A stretch of 64,000 nt of DNA from Thiohalomonas sp041685045 (GTDB lineage: Bacteria > Pseudomonadota > Gammaproteobacteria > Thiohalomonadales > Thiohalomonadaceae): positions 62,001 to 126,000 of the forward strand of contig JAWLGP010000008.1 of the NCBI GenBank assembly GCA_041685045.1, given 5' to 3'. This document shows, piece after piece, positions 63,690 to 64,000 of this stretch (position 1 is the first letter of the stretch; every line of letters begins with the position of its first letter). The notes under the pieces were generated by a model. It had not been told where the DNA came from. It was given only the letters and a program-made list of their open reading frames with translations, and did no database searches. The translations under genes and the position numbers were made by a program.

Positions 63690-64000
63690 CTATCCAATCT
63701 GGTAGCCGAATCCCAGCAGCAGTCCATACAAAGTGTGGCCAGCGATCGTGGTCATGGGGGTCCGTCGGCCGTAATTGAGCCCGAGAAACCCAGGCGGCTC
63801 CAGCCGTCGCCGGCTGGTGGGGCCGTCGTACTCGGTTGCCATGCGCGGGTGGATGTAGGGCAGGATCGGCAGAAAGGCTGTGAGCAGAAACAGACCGTGG
63901 ACGAATCCGGTGATGGTCCCGGCCCACCAGGTGGCCTCGCCGAGGGCGGCGAACAGCAGAAAATAGAGCAGGGCGAACAGCCAGCCGCCGATCAGGTAGA
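63690..64000 (-). CDS. Hypothetical integral membrane protein, C-terminal part
   Basis: Cut by the window end; the last 102 residues are visible, stop TAG at 63690-63692. Two or three hydrophobic spans (YLIGGWLFALLYFLLFAALG; TGFVHGLFLLTAFLPILP; and a weaker one at AGHTLYGLLLGFGYQIG). A conserved-looking loop PPGFLGLNYGRRTPM sits between the last two. I do not recognise the family. Read by me from the reverse strand; the start lies beyond the window. Confidence 0.65.
   Translation of the reverse strand, partial: YLIGGWLFALLYFLLFAALGEATWWAGTITGFVHGLFLLTAFLPILPYIHPRMATEYDGPTSRRRLEPPGFLGLNYGRRTPMTTIAGHTLYGLLLGFGYQIG

Overview
The window is chromosomal DNA of a high-GC gammaproteobacterium. Two housekeeping strings have the gammaproteobacterial order: tyrA-aroA-cmk-rpsA-ihfB-lapA-lapB-pyrF and thrS-infC-rpmI-rplT-pheS-pheT-ihfA-merR. 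A seven-gene Rnf/pyruvate:ferredoxin oxidoreductase block, PEP synthase with its PpsR regulator, and many intergenic palindromic repeats fit an environmental, probably anaerobic or chemolithotrophic lineage such as Chromatiales. The lineage is an inference; there is no rRNA in the window.

Layout. 1-8.2 kb: aromatic amino acid, CMP kinase, S1, IHF-beta, LPS-assembly (LapAB) and pyrF genes. 8.3-11.6 kb: divergent uvrB and an aspartate aminotransferase. 11.6-12.2 kb: a candidate small RNA and a 132-bp tandem repeat. 12.2-15.6 kb: rfbBACD for dTDP-L-rhamnose. 15.7-17.9 kb: tRNA-Asn, galU, a ComEA-like gene and tRNA-Val. 17.9-25.4 kb: translation genes, ihfA, a MerR regulator and tRNA-Pro. 25.7-29.7 kb: an outer-membrane TPR/beta-barrel protein paired with a large FecR-domain exported protein, read as a possible type XI (Slam-like) secretion pair. 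30.2-34.2 kb: a 44-residue small gene, ppsR and ppsA. 34.3-45.8 kb, minus strand: rnfB, a 1,645-residue pyruvate:ferredoxin oxidoreductase carrying its own ferredoxin, rnfC-D-G-E-A and a Cys-rich membrane mini-protein. 46.2-53 kb: a LysR regulator, GNAT, pirin, NYN-domain protein, DEAD-box helicase and TruC. 53.3-61.7 kb: a glycan cluster with two epimerase-type SDRs, a B12-type radical SAM enzyme and four glycosyltransferases. Then another SDR and a membrane protein cut by the window end.

How genes may work together. Rnf couples an ion gradient to ferredoxin reduction, the oxidoreductase can fix CO2 onto acetyl-CoA to make pyruvate, and PpsA (switched by PpsR) turns pyruvate into PEP. Together they look like a gradient-driven pyruvate/PEP entry module, possibly under the adjacent LysR protein. 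rfbBACD and galU supply activated sugars that the glycan cluster or O-antigen synthesis could use; LapAB tunes LPS synthesis.

The intergenic DNA is unusual. At least eight families of palindromic or tandem repeats fill nearly all larger gaps. They nest inside one another, have modified gene ends (rnfG, rfbD) and split the rnf operon. Two loci, 5.5 kb apart, share a regulatory layout with a GacA-box-like palindrome, fixed spacing, and a downstream CsrA/RsmA-type hairpin.
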